Positions 15,376 through 25,200 of a DNA stretch of 64,000 nt are shown here, one piece after another (position 1 is the first letter of the stretch; every line of letters begins with the position of its first letter). Where the stretch lies: NCBI RefSeq assembly GCF_016865485.1, contig NZ_AP024452.1, positions 4,796,501 to 4,860,500 of the forward strand, written 5' to 3'. The stretch is from Luteitalea sp. TBR-22 (lineage in GTDB: Bacteria > Acidobacteriota > Vicinamibacteria > Vicinamibacterales > Vicinamibacteraceae). The position numbers and the translations under genes are program-made. The notes beneath the pieces are model-generated. The model did not search any database, was not told the origin of the DNA, and saw nothing but the letters and a program-made list of their open reading frames with translations.

Positions 15376-17670
15376 ATGCCCATGCGCCCCCGTATCCTGC
15401 TCGGCGTCGCGCTCGCCGCGACCCTCGTCACCCCGTCGTCGGCGCCGATGCACGCGCAGGCGCCCGCCGCGCCGCCGGCGCAGCCGCCGCCATCGCAGGG
15501 CGGGCAGGCGACGTTCCGCGTCGAGGCCAACTTCGTGCGCGTGGACGTCTACCCGACCAACGCCAAGGGCGAGCCGGTCACCGATCTCACCGCCGACGAC
15601 TTCGAGCTGCTCGAGGACGACAGGACGCAGAAGGTGACGCAGTTCGAGCGGGTGGCCGTCTCGACCGCCACTGCGCGCGAGGAGCGCCGCGATCCGGTCA
15701 GCGCCGACGATGGGCGGAAGCAGGCGGCCGATCCCCGGCGGCGCGTGTTCGTCGTCTTCCTGGACACGTGGCACACCGACTTCGCCGGCGCGGTGCGGGC
15801 CCGCAAGCCGCTCGTGAACATGCTCGAGCGCCTGATCGGCCCCGACGACCTGTTCGCGGTGATGACGCCCGACATGGACCCGCGGCAGATCACGTTCGCG
15901 CGTCGCACCGAGACGATCGACGACATGCTCATGAAGCAGACCCAGTGGGGCATGAAGGAGAGCCTCGTGCGGCTGCATCCCGAGGAGCAGCAGCTCGAGA
16001 TGTGCTATCCGGAAGGGATGCCGCCTCCGGGGTGCTCGGGCGCCAACCTGTCTCCGCAATCGCAGGCCGCACTCCGCAACGCCAACAACGGCATCGCCGC
16101 GCAGTTGATCCGCCGGCGCCGCGAGAAGGAGGTGCTCGACTCGCTCGAGAACCTGGTGCGCTACCTCGGGGGCGTGCGGGAGGAGCGCAAGGCGCTGATC
16201 ACCGTGACCACCGGGTACCAGATGTTCGAGCCGAAGCAGGACCTGCTGCGCCGGGAGGACTGCGCCACGCCGCCGTCGATGGGTCGCACCGGCACCGGGC
16301 CCGACGGGCGCATCACCGACAACCTGCGCGGCGTCCAGAACGGTCCTGTCGGGTCGATGTCGTCGATCGAGTGCGCCACCACGGCGATGAAGTACGCCAT
16401 GCTCAACAATCGCCAGCGCTTCATTGCGCTGACGCAGGAGGCCAACCGCTACAACGTCTCCTTCTACCCGTTCGATCCGCGTGGCCTGGCGGCGTTCGAC
16501 AAGAACCTCGGCGACCGGGACGAGCGGATGGTCGCCGACCGGGGCGAGTGGTACAACAAGGAGACGGGCACGCGGCCGGGCACGATGATGGGCGATCGCG
16601 CCAGCCTGAACGTCCGGCTCGACTCCCTCCGCCTCCTGGCCGACAACACCGACGGCCTGGCCATCATCAACACCAACAACCTCGATGCCGGCGCGCAGCG
16701 CATCGTGCAGGACCTGTCGTCGTACTACCTGCTCGGCTACTACTCCAACAACGAGAAGCTCGACGGCAACTGGCGGACCATCAAGGTGCGCGTCAAGCGA
16801 CCGGGCGTGCAGGTGCGGGCGCGCAAGGGCTACCGCGCGATGCGCGCCGAGGACATGGCCACCGCCACGGCAGCCGCGAAGGCCGAGGCGGCGGGCGGCG
16901 CCGGCGATGCGGCGGCGACGGCCGAGAGTGCAGCGCTGTCCGGCGCGCTGGGCGCGGTGGCCGGCATCCGCGACGGGCAGCCGTGGCGCAGTCGGGCCGC
17001 GTACTTCTTCCACGCCGGTGGCGGCGCGACCACGCGGACGGGCCGCGTGTGGGTCACGGCCGACCTCGACCCGTCGGCGATCCGGGATGGGTCGGTCGCC
17101 CAGGGCGGCACGCTGGCGATCACGATGACCACCAGCGCGGGCGCGACGATCGGCCAGGCCGAAGTGCCACTGGCCGCTGGCGCCAGAACCGTGACGGCCG
17201 AGTTGCCGACGACGACGGCGCCGCTGGCAGGCGGCGACGTGCTGGTGCGCCTGCGCCTCACGCCCGCGGGAAGTTCGTTGCCACTCACCGACTCGGCACG
17301 GCTCACGCTGCCGGCGGTCGACGCGCCGACGGCGTCCCCTCGGCTGGCGCGCGCCAGCGCGGCAACGCGACAGAAGTTCGTACCGACCGCCGACGCACGG
17401 TACCGCCGCAACGAGAAGGTCCGCGTCGAGGTGCCCGTGGCGCCCGGCGCGACGGCGGCGAGCGGCGCGCTGCTCGATCAGTCGGGCAAGGTGATGGCCA
17501 TCATCCCGGTCACCACCGCGCTCGTCGCTCCCGACGACAGCGGCATCGGCTGGGCGACGGCCGACGTGTCGCTCGCCCCGCTCTCGGCCGGCGACTACGT
17601 GATCCGCGTCGATGTCGAGCACCAGGACGGGCAGCAGCGGACGTTCACGGGCTTCAAGATCGTGCCCTGA
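15376..17670 (+). CDS. Exported VWFA-related Acidobacterial domain protein
   Basis: A 764-residue protein with a signal peptide (MPMRPRILLGVALAATLV, ending MHAQ) and a Pro/Ala-rich linker. It then has the module typical of this Acidobacteria family: VEANFVRVDVYPTNAKGEPVTDLTADDFELLEDD, continuing into a von Willebrand A-like domain (RRRVFVVFLDTWHTDF...). The metal site is degenerate compared with a classic DxSxS. The middle has YYLLGYYSNNEKLDGNWRTIKVRVKRPGVQVRARKGY, also a family hallmark. The C-terminal 350 residues are beta-rich and end in a strand-rich domain (GDYVIRVDV). It is probably periplasmic or surface-exposed. Function in the family is not known; binding or scaffolding is a guess. 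No convincing Shine-Dalgarno precedes the ATG because heptamer repeats fill the leader. Confidence 0.88.
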   Translation: MPMRPRILLGVALAATLVTPSSAPMHAQAPAAPPAQPPPSQGGQATFRVEANFVRVDVYPTNAKGEPVTDLTADDFELLEDDRTQKVTQFERVAVSTATAREERRDPVSADDGRKQAADPRRRVFVVFLDTWHTDFAGAVRARKPLVNMLERLIGPDDLFAVMTPDMDPRQITFARRTETIDDMLMKQTQWGMKESLVRLHPEEQQLEMCYPEGMPPPGCSGANLSPQSQAALRNANNGIAAQLIRRRREKEVLDSLENLVRYLGGVREERKALITVTTGYQMFEPKQDLLRREDCATPPSMGRTGTGPDGRITDNLRGVQNGPVGSMSSIECATTAMKYAMLNNRQRFIALTQEANRYNVSFYPFDPRGLAAFDKNLGDRDERMVADRGEWYNKETGTRPGTMMGDRASLNVRLDSLRLLADNTDGLAIINTNNLDAGAQRIVQDLSSYYLLGYYSNNEKLDGNWRTIKVRVKRPGVQVRARKGYRAMRAEDMATATAAAKAEAAGGAGDAAATAESAALSGALGAVAGIRDGQPWRSRAAYFFHAGGGATTRTGRVWVTADLDPSAIRDGSVAQGGTLAITMTTSAGATIGQAEVPLAAGARTVTAELPTTTAPLAGGDVLVRLRLTPAGSSLPLTDSARLTLPAVDAPTASPRLARASAATRQKFVPTADARYRRNEKVRVEVPVAPGATAASGALLDQSGKVMAIIPVTTALVAPDDSGIGWATADVSLAPLSAGDYVIRVDVEHQDGQQRTFTGFKIVP

Positions 17671-17679
17671 AGCTGACGC

Positions 17680-17810
17680 TGGCAATTTGAAATTTGAAAT
17701 TTGAAATTTGAAATTCTGGGCGGCTCGGCCTTCGGCCGTTGCTCGCCCGAGAGATCCCGAGGGCCAGCGGCGAAGCCGCGGCCCCATCAATTTCGAATTT
17801 CAAATTGCCA
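17680..17810. repeat. 131-bp element with 22-bp inverted ends and TTTGAAA tandem repeats
   Basis: The arms at 17680-17701 and 17789-17810 are inverted copies (21 of 22 bases match). The left arm runs into a tandem of the 7-mer ATTTGAA (about 17684-17715), strikingly AT-rich for this genome. The interior is GC-rich and itself holds small palindromes (GGCCTTCGGCC, GCGGCGAAGCCGC). It begins 9 bases after the VWFA stop codon. It looks like a small dispersed repeat or miniature element. I see no coding capacity and no clear target-site duplication. Confidence 0.75.
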
Positions 17811-18143
17811 CCTCGGGAGATCCAGCAATTTGGTGCGCCACGACGCGCATCATCCGGTTTGTTGGACCCGTACGCGCTCCACTCCGCCCACGGCAGGGCA
17901 CGCCGATGCCTTGCCTGAACCCACTCGTCATCGCTCGCACACCCTTCACCACGGCCCAGTGGCGCTCCGCCACCAGTGCGTGACGAGTCGTCCCGATCGC
18001 CCCTGATCGGGCAGCGTGCTTGCTCCTTCCCGTCGACATCGCGTGCGCTCGGGCACGCGTCGACCGCGGCCCCCGCGCGCCGGCACATCGGCGTGTGACC
18101 GCGGTGCTTTGGCGGCCGACACTCGGCCGCAGGAAGGGACGAC
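17811..18143 (+). promoter_or_regulatory. Leader of the TonB-receptor gene, with hairpins
   Basis: This 333-bp stretch has no convincing gene. It holds a perfect 7-bp inverted repeat (CCCGATC at 17992-17998, GATCGGG at 18005-18011) and a smaller one just before it (GTGGCG/CGCCAC, about 17960-17974). A good ribosome binding site (AGGAAGG) lies about 7 bases before the ATG at 18144. A promoter for the receptor should lie here, but I cannot assign -35 and -10 boxes with confidence. Confidence 0.45.
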
Positions 18144-21100
18144 ATGCATTTCGCGGGCAGATTCCTGGCCGTCGCGGCGGCGGTGCTCCTGCTGCTTCCC
18201 CGGCCCGTCGCCGCGCAGGAGCGGTTCGGCGGCCTCACCGGCGTCATCACCGACACCAGCGGCGCGGTGCTCCCGGGCACCACCGTCACCATCACCAACA
18301 AGGGCACCGGCGCCGTGCGCGCCACCACCACCAACGGCGAGGGCCTCTACACGGTGCCGGACCTCGAGCCGGGCCGCTATGGCCTGGTCGTCGAGCTGTC
18401 GGGCTTTGCCAAGGCGGAGTTCGCCGAGGTCGCCATCACCCTCGGCAAGACGATCAAGATCGACGCCCAGCTCAAGGTTGGCGATCTGTCGGAGGTCGTG
18501 CAGGTCTCGGGCGCGCCTCAGGACATCGACGTCCGCAGCACGCTGGTGGCGCACAACGTCCGCGAGGAGGAGATCGACAGGCTGCCCAAGGGGCGGAGCT
18601 TCCAGTCGATCGCGCTCACGGCGCCGTCGGTCAACAGCGGCGAGATCGAGGGCGGCTTCCAGGTCAACGGCGCCAGCGGCGCCGAGAACTCGTTCACCGT
18701 CGACGGCGTGGTGACCAACAGCCTGGTGGACGGACGCTCGCGCCAGAACACGGTGTTCGAGTTCCTGCAGGAGGTGCAGGTCAAGACGGCCGGCATCGGC
18801 GCGGAGTACGGCGGCGCGCTCGGCGGCGTGATCAGCGCGGTCACCAAGTCGGGCGGCAACACGTTCCGCGGCGAGGGCCACTACTACTACGAGGGGTCGC
18901 CCCTCGGCGCCGGCCCGGTCAAGCGGCTCGTGCTCGACCCGAGCGACGACGTGACGGTGAGCTACGTGCAGGACAGCGAGCAGCCCGACCACCGCAACGA
19001 GATCGGCGGGTCGCTTGGTGGGCCGATCCTGCGCGACCGTCTGTTCTTCTTCGCGTCCTACTCGCCGCGCTTTGCCAATCGCACCAACACGTACCTGTTC
19101 AACAACGGCACCGAGAACGGCAGCATCCAGCGCAAGCAGACCTACACGCAGGCCTTCGGGAAGGTGACCTTCCGTGCCGGCCGGATGACGGCGTCGGGCT
19201 CGACGCTGTTCACGCCGACCACCTCCGAAGGGACGCTGCCGGCCTACAACGGCGCCGCGCGTGACGTCATCACGTCGTCGATGGCCGCCAACGAGGTCAA
19301 CCTGGCGCGCGGGTTCAAGACGCAGCAGTTCAACACCACGGGCAACGTCGACGTGGCGCTGAGCAGCACGTCGTTCTTCTCGGTGCGGGGCGGCTACTTC
19401 CGCGACAACTACGAGGACACGGGCATCCCGAACACGACCAACTACCTGTACCAGACGTCGAGCGTCGGCCTGGCGGGGGTGCCGCCGAGCGTCCAGGGGC
19501 CGATCCTCACGCAGAACACGCCGCGCGCGCTGATCGTGGAGAACGACACGACCAAGCGCGGGTTCATCAACGCCGACTACAACGTGGCCTTCAACGCCGG
19601 CGGCGCGCACTCGGTCAAGGGCGGCTTCGGCTGGCAGAAGACCACCAACGACGCCAACCAGGCGTACCCGGGTGGGTACGTGAACATCTACTGGGACCGC
19701 GACTTCAACTTCCAGGGCAATCGCGGCCGCGGCATCTACGGCTACTACGAGGTGAACAACCGTGGCGTGCAGGGGCAGGCCGGCGCCGACATCTACTCGT
19801 TCTACGTGCAGGACCAGTGGACGGTCGGCAACCGGCTGACGCTCAACCTCGGGCTGCGCACCGAGAACGAGACGGTGCCGTCGTTCCGTGAGGGCGTGCC
19901 GGCCATGGAGTTCGGCTTCGGCGACAAGCTGGCGCCCCGACTGGGCGCCAGCTACGACGTGCGCGGCGATGGTCGCTTCAAGCTCTACGGCAGCTGGGGC
20001 CGCTACTACGACTGGACCAAGTACGAGCTGTCGCGCGGCAGCTACGGCGGCGACACCTGGCAGGTGTACTACCGCGGCCTCGACACGACCGACGTCGGCA
20101 GCCTGAACCTGTCCAACATGCCTGGCGCCGACCTGTGGGTGGTGCCCGGCAGCTTCCGCGACCGCCGCGTGCCGAACTTCGAGTCCACCGATCCCGACAT
20201 CAAGCCGATGTACCAGGACAGCACGAGCATCGGCACCGAGTATCAGTTCGGGGCCAACATCTCGGTGGGCGCGCACTACGTCCACAACGACCTGTCGCAG
20301 ACGATCGAGGACATCGGCGCCGTCGACGCCAGCGGCAACGAGACGTACGTCATCGGCAACCCGGGCCGCGGCCTCGCGACCGTGCAGTTCCCGTCGGGCG
20401 CCACGCCGGTCGGGTACCCCGTGCCGGTGCCCAAGCGACAGTACGACGCGCTCGAGCTGACCGTGAACCGCCGGTTTGCCAACAACTACTTCTGGAGCGC
20501 CAGCTACGTCTACAGCCGCCTGTACGGCAACTACTCGGGCCTGGCGGCCAGCGAAGAGGTCAACACGCCCACCACCAACGTGACCTCCGCGACGGCGCAG
20601 CAGCAGGGTGGCAGCATCGCGCGCCCCGGCGGCAACGCCAACCGCGCCTGGGACATCGACGAGATCTTCTGGGACTCGCGCGGTAACCTCGACGTGCTCG
20701 GACGGCTGCCGACCGACCGGCCGCACGTGGTCAAGCTGTACGGCAGCTACCTGCTGCCGTTCGGGACGCAGGTCGGCGCCTTCTTCTACGCTGGCAGCGG
20801 CACCCCGCTGACGACCTACGTGGTCTCGACCAATCAGACCCAGTTGTTCGTCAACGGCCGCGGCGACATGGGTCGGACACCCGTCCTCTCACGCACCGAC
20901 CTGCTGCTGTCGCAGGAGTTCGGCATGGGGGGCGGCAACAAACGGCTGCGCCTCGAGCTCAACGTGCTCAACGTCTTCAACCAGAAGGCGACGCGCCACG
21001 AGTTCAACTTCCTCAACCGCGGCGCCGGCGCCGCCCGCGCGTCCTCGGCGATCGATCTGCACAACGTCGACCTGTCGAAGGGCTACGACTACAACGCGCT

Positions 21101-21209
21101 GATCCAGGCCTCGCCCGACGGCAACAACGCCTACGACCCGCGGTACGGCAAGGCCGACCTGTTCGACCCGGGCACGCAGGGCTTCGTCACGGTGAAGTTC
21201 CTGTTCTGA
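18144..21209 (+). CDS. TonB-dependent receptor, Oar-like, with carboxypeptidase-regulatory domain
   Basis: A 1021-residue outer-membrane protein. The signal peptide (1-25, ending PVAAQ) is followed by a CarboxypepD_reg-like Ig sandwich (~28-110: GGLTGVITDTSGAVLPGTTVTI, TNGEGLYTVPDLEPGRYGL). A plug domain (~125-240: QVNGASGAENSFTVDGV, AEYGGALGGVISAVTKSGGN) follows, then a long beta-barrel rich in aromatic strands, ending in the phenylalanine-terminated strand FVTVKFLF. This is the architecture of Acidobacteria/Myxococcus Oar-type receptors, which take up or bind larger substrates with TonB-ExbBD energy. The substrate is unknown. A clear AGGAAGG ribosome binding site supports the start. A GC hairpin follows the stop codon. 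Confidence 0.93.
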   Translation: MHFAGRFLAVAAAVLLLLPRPVAAQERFGGLTGVITDTSGAVLPGTTVTITNKGTGAVRATTTNGEGLYTVPDLEPGRYGLVVELSGFAKAEFAEVAITLGKTIKIDAQLKVGDLSEVVQVSGAPQDIDVRSTLVAHNVREEEIDRLPKGRSFQSIALTAPSVNSGEIEGGFQVNGASGAENSFTVDGVVTNSLVDGRSRQNTVFEFLQEVQVKTAGIGAEYGGALGGVISAVTKSGGNTFRGEGHYYYEGSPLGAGPVKRLVLDPSDDVTVSYVQDSEQPDHRNEIGGSLGGPILRDRLFFFASYSPRFANRTNTYLFNNGTENGSIQRKQTYTQAFGKVTFRAGRMTASGSTLFTPTTSEGTLPAYNGAARDVITSSMAANEVNLARGFKTQQFNTTGNVDVALSSTSFFSVRGGYFRDNYEDTGIPNTTNYLYQTSSVGLAGVPPSVQGPILTQNTPRALIVENDTTKRGFINADYNVAFNAGGAHSVKGGFGWQKTTNDANQAYPGGYVNIYWDRDFNFQGNRGRGIYGYYEVNNRGVQGQAGADIYSFYVQDQWTVGNRLTLNLGLRTENETVPSFREGVPAMEFGFGDKLAPRLGASYDVRGDGRFKLYGSWGRYYDWTKYELSRGSYGGDTWQVYYRGLDTTDVGSLNLSNMPGADLWVVPGSFRDRRVPNFESTDPDIKPMYQDSTSIGTEYQFGANISVGAHYVHNDLSQTIEDIGAVDASGNETYVIGNPGRGLATVQFPSGATPVGYPVPVPKRQYDALELTVNRRFANNYFWSASYVYSRLYGNYSGLAASEEVNTPTTNVTSATAQQQGGSIARPGGNANRAWDIDEIFWDSRGNLDVLGRLPTDRPHVVKLYGSYLLPFGTQVGAFFYAGSGTPLTTYVVSTNQTQLFVNGRGDMGRTPVLSRTDLLLSQEFGMGGGNKRLRLELNVLNVFNQKATRHEFNFLNRGAGAARASSAIDLHNVDLSKGYDYNALIQASPDGNNAYDPRYGKADLFDPGTQGFVTVKFLF

Positions 21210-21216
21210 CCTGCCA

Positions 21217-21242
21217 GGGGGCGCTCCGACCGGGGCGCCCCC
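21217..21242 (+). terminator. GC-rich hairpin after the TonB receptor
   Basis: Perfect 8-base arms GGGGGCGC (21217-21224) and GCGCCCCC (21235-21242) with a 10-base loop, starting 8 bases past the stop codon. No T-tract follows, as is common in very GC-rich genomes. Confidence 0.7.
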
Positions 21243-21375
21243 GCCCGACCCATGCCTCGCGGCGCGTGGCCAGCGTGATCGACCGCGGTGTCCGCAGGTC
21301 GCCCCCCCTTGCCCGGTCGCCAGGGAACTGAACATGCTCGGCTGGTAGCTCCGCCGACGACCGCCCGGAGCCGAC

Positions 21376-21780
21376 TCAGCGCGGGTCGCGACTGCGCCGC
21401 AGGAGGGCCAGCAGGTCGCGATGCGCCAGCACCGCGTCGGGCGACTCCTGGATGGCTTGCAGGTAGCGCTGGGCATAGGGGGTGCCCTCGGCGTCTGGCG
21501 ACGCCAGGGCGCGCACCTGCACGAGGACGGCATCCTCGTCGGCGAGTGCCTCGTCGGCCATCATCTCGTCGAGGCGGACGATCGCCTCCGAGATCGGGCG
21601 CAGCCACGCGAACTCCGGGTCGTGCAGCAGCACCTGGAGAAGCTCGTTGGCCGACACGCGGCCGTACAGACGCTCGTGCCCGCGACGCTGCCAATCGAGC
21701 AGGGTCTGGTGCAGGCGCAGCAGCGCCTCCCGAATGTCACCCAGGCGCCGGGTCACGCTCCCGGGGTCATGCGCTTCCAC
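21376..21780 (-). CDS. Small conserved hypothetical protein
   Basis: A 134-residue, mainly helical, soluble protein. The core LHQTLLDWQRRGHERLYGRVSANELLQVLLHDPEFAWLRPISEAIVRLDE resembles a widespread family of uncharacterised bacterial proteins with an xLLHDPxFAWLRPLSxLIVxxDE motif. A GTG start (VEAHDPGSV) is preferred because the longer upstream reading would overlap the neighbouring secreted-protein gene and is low in order. It is transcribed toward the TonB receptor. No function can be assigned. Confidence 0.7.
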   Translation of the reverse strand: MEAHDPGSVTRRLGDIREALLRLHQTLLDWQRRGHERLYGRVSANELLQVLLHDPEFAWLRPISEAIVRLDEMMADEALADEDAVLVQVRALASPDAEGTPYAQRYLQAIQESPDAVLAHRDLLALLRRSRDPR

Positions 21781-21811
21781 ACCGACAGGGTACCCCGAAC
21801 GCCCGGGTGGA

Positions 21812-22228
21812 TCAGGGCTGCGCGACGACGAACTCGATCTCGTGTGGCAGCCGCCCCGGCCGGACATCGAGCCGTACGCCGGTCATGCCCAGCACGATGG
21901 TCAGGTCGACGAAGCCCTCGCCGGCCGCGGTCGAGAGCGTGAACGGCGCCAGGCCGTCGCGTGTGGCGAGGTCCACCTGCGCGACGCCGTGCAGTCGTAC
22001 CAGAATCTGGGCGCCCCCGACATCCTCTGCCGGGAGCAGGCGCGTGAAGGCGAGCGGGCCGCTGGCCGCCAGCCGCAGCGTTGGCGGCCCGTCGATGGCC
22101 GTGACGACCTGCGCCGAGGCCAGGACGAGCCGCTCCTGGGCCGTGCCGGGTGCCACGGCCAGGAGGCCGACCGCCAGGCCCAGGAGGCAGGCGCGCGCGA
22201 AGGAGCGGAGCGGTGTGCTGTGCGTCAT
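21812..22228 (-). CDS. Small secreted protein, last gene of the giant-protein operon
   Basis: A 138-residue protein with a clear signal peptide (LRSFARACLLGLAVGLLAVAPGTAQ) and a compact beta-rich mature part (LVLASAQVVTAIDGPPTLRLAA...GGAQILVRLHGVAQVDLAT). It starts 3 bp after the stop of the 2243-residue Ig-like protein, so the two are translationally coupled. I do not recognise the family. Its size and pairing suggest an accessory that accompanies the large surface protein, which is inference. Confidence 0.75.
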   Translation of the reverse strand: MTHSTPLRSFARACLLGLAVGLLAVAPGTAQERLVLASAQVVTAIDGPPTLRLAASGPLAFTRLLPAEDVGGAQILVRLHGVAQVDLATRDGLAPFTLSTAAGEGFVDLTIVLGMTGVRLDVRPGRLPHEIEFVVAQP

Positions 22229-22231
22229 GGC

Positions 22232-25200
22232 CTACTCGATCCGGATGTTCGTCGTGACGAATGGCGCCACGCCGATGCGCGCGCCGGAGCCGTCGGCCGG
22301 CACCACCGAGACCACGGTCGTCCTTCCGGTCGCGCCTGGCAGGACGACATCGAAAGCCACCTGGCCGCCGCTCACGGTGAAGGAACGAAGGGAACCGTCG
22401 TTGGGCGTCGCGATGCCCCCCGTGATCGTGCCGCCAGCCGATCCGTTGCCGTACGACCCGGCCCGGGTGTACCAGTTGCCCGCAGTGACGGCGACGCGGG
22501 TGCCATCGGGCACCAGGTTGCCAGCCGCATCGCGGATGTTGGACAGGGTCACCGACACGGTGCTTCCTGGTCCGCCGGTCCCCGGTGCCAGCACGGTTGC
22601 CGTGTCCATCCCGACGAGGCTGATGACCGTGCTCAGCAGCGGGCGCGAGCCGATGATCGCGCCGGTGGCCGTGGCCGGTAGCACCGACACCACCGCCGGG
22701 CGGGTGGCGCCCACGGCATTGGTCAGCCCTTCGGCCGAGTACGTCGCGGTGACGCGGCCACTGCTCACGACGTAGCTCGAGAAGGACGCCTCGTTGGGTG
22801 AGGGTGTGCCACCGACGAGGCTGCCGCCGGCAGAGCCGTTGCTGTAGCCGCCGTCGCTCTGGCGATACCACGGCCGGGCGGCCAGCGCGACGCGTGTGCC
22901 GTCCGGCACCGGCCGCCCTTGCGCATCGGTCAGCCCCTCGATCGTCACGAGCGACGTGCGCGGCTGACCATCGGCCAGCAGCGACACGGGGCTCGCCGTG
23001 ATCGTGCCCGTCGTCACGCTCGACACCGCCACGGCCCCTTCCGCGAACGGCCGGATGGTGACTCGGGCGTTGGTCGCCGACGCGACGGTGGCCGCGATGA
23101 CTGCGGTCCGCACGTCGGTGGCGGCCAACAGCGGCACGCTCTCGGCCGAGTAGGTCGCTTCCAGGGCCGCGCCGATCGTCGAGTACACCTGGAAGTCGAG
23201 ATCGTTTGGCGCCGTGAGGCCGCCGAGCAGCAGGCCTCCGCTCGAGCCGTTGCTGTAGCCGCCGTCCGAGCGGCGGTACCAGGGCCGGGCGGTCAGCGCC
23301 ACGCGCGTGCCGTCGGGCACGAAGTTGCCGAGGGCGTCGCGGATGCCGGTGACGCGCACGCGCACGGGCCGGCGCACGCCGTCGGCAACCACCGACGACG
23401 GATCTGTCGTGATGACGGCCGAGGTGACGCCGCCCTGCGGAATCCTCACCTCCGCGAAGGGACGGGTGCCGACGCGCCCCCCCGTGCTGCCCGGTAGAAT
23501 CGCGATCACCGTCGTCGCCGTCTCGAAGGCGCCCAGCACGAGCCCGGCATTCGAGTACGTGAACGTGACCTGCCCACCCGACACGGTGAACATCCGGAAA
23601 TCGCCATCGTTGGGCGCCGGGTCGCCACCGAGAATCGTCCCGCCGAACGACTCGTTCGAGTACCCACCGTCACCCTGCCGATACCACGGCCGCGTCGCCA
23701 CGGCGACGCGGGTGCCGTCAGGCACGAGACGTCCGGTCGCGTCCGAGATGCCCGTGATGGTGATCACGGCCCTCGAGTCCTGGCCGGCGGCAGCGAGCGT
23801 GGACGGCAACGCCGTGATCGACCCGACACCCGCTCCGCCTGGCGACAGCACGACCCGGCCCTCCGCAAACGGCCGAGTGCCGACGCGGTGACCCGACGCC
23901 TGGGCTGGGAGGACCGCGAGGACGGCATCACCGACATCGGTCGCGTCGAACACCACAGGCGCCGACGCGAAGGCGAGTCGTGCCTCGCCGCCGGCCAACA
24001 GGGCCGTGCGGAAGTCGCCGTCGTTGGGCGTCGGCACACCGCCGGACACGGTGCCGCCGGCCGACCTGTTGCTGTAGCCGCCGTCGACACGTCGATACCA
24101 GGGCCGCACCGCCATCGCGACGTGCGCGCCGCTGGTCACCGCCAGGCCGTTGACGTCGCGCACACTGTTGATGAGGACATCCATCGGACGTGCCACGCCG
24201 TCGGCCACCGCCGTCACCTGGTCCGGGATGACGCTGGCCGAATCGAGCCCGCCGATGCGCACCGGGGCATCGACCACCGGCCGAGTGCCGATGCGACCCG
24301 ACGCGTTGGCTGGCAGCAGTGCGACCACGGCCGTGGCCTGCTCACCCATCGCGAGCACGCCGCCCTGGTCCGAGTAGGTCACGGCCACTTCCCCACCAGA
24401 CGCGACGAACGTGCGGAAGTCGCCGTCGTTGGGGGTCGGCAGGCCCCCGAGGATGGCACCGCCGACAGACCCGTTGGAGTAGCCGCCATCCGACGCGCGG
24501 TACCACGGCTTGGCCGTCGCGGCAAAGAGGGCACCGTCGGGCGCCTGCACGCGGAACCGCAGCGTCACGGTTTCCGGGTTCGAGTCGCCGGTCAGGAACC
24601 GCTGGCCGACGTACGCGCCCGTGCCCGGCGGACCGCTGACCACGGCCACGCCACGACTGGCGAGGCCAGCGCCGCGATCCTCCAGCCGCGCCTGCAGGGT
24701 CACCCTTCGGGGCGGGCCGGCGCTCGCCACGAGGTTCGAGATGTCGATGGGCGCGGGTGAAGCGGCAAACTCGTGCCGCACGCCATCGATGACCAACACC
24801 AGCGTGCCCTGGAAGGTCGCGCCGAACAGGCCCGACCACCCCTGCACACCGATCGTGTCCGGGTCGGCGACGATCACCATCTGATCGCCTTCATGGACGT
24901 AGGTCTCGACACTCCCCAGGTCCACCTGGGTCGTGCCTGGCGCGGGTGCGTCGAAGGGCGCGCTCTCGAGCACGGTGCGCGCGCGGCGCGGGTAGACCAC
25001 CAGGTCGACCGTGTTGCTCGGCTGACCGCCGACGGTCACCTGCACCGGGCCCGTCGTGGCGCCGCGGGGCACCACGGCGACCAGGCGATCGACGGCCGCG
25101 CTCACGACGACCGCCGGGAGGCCTCCAATCGAGACCGCATTGCCCTGCGGCACGCCGCTGAAGTTGCGGCCCGCGATCACGACGGTGTCGGTCTCACCCG

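Noticed and set aside
17811-18143. Short ORFs before the TonB receptor as genes
   Set aside because: No coding-like composition, no ribosome binding site and no motif; treated as leader DNA.
17946-20726. A 926-codon frame antisense to the TonB receptor
   Set aside because: Composition is biased and has no domain motif, while the opposite strand has a complete receptor with signal peptide and terminal strand.
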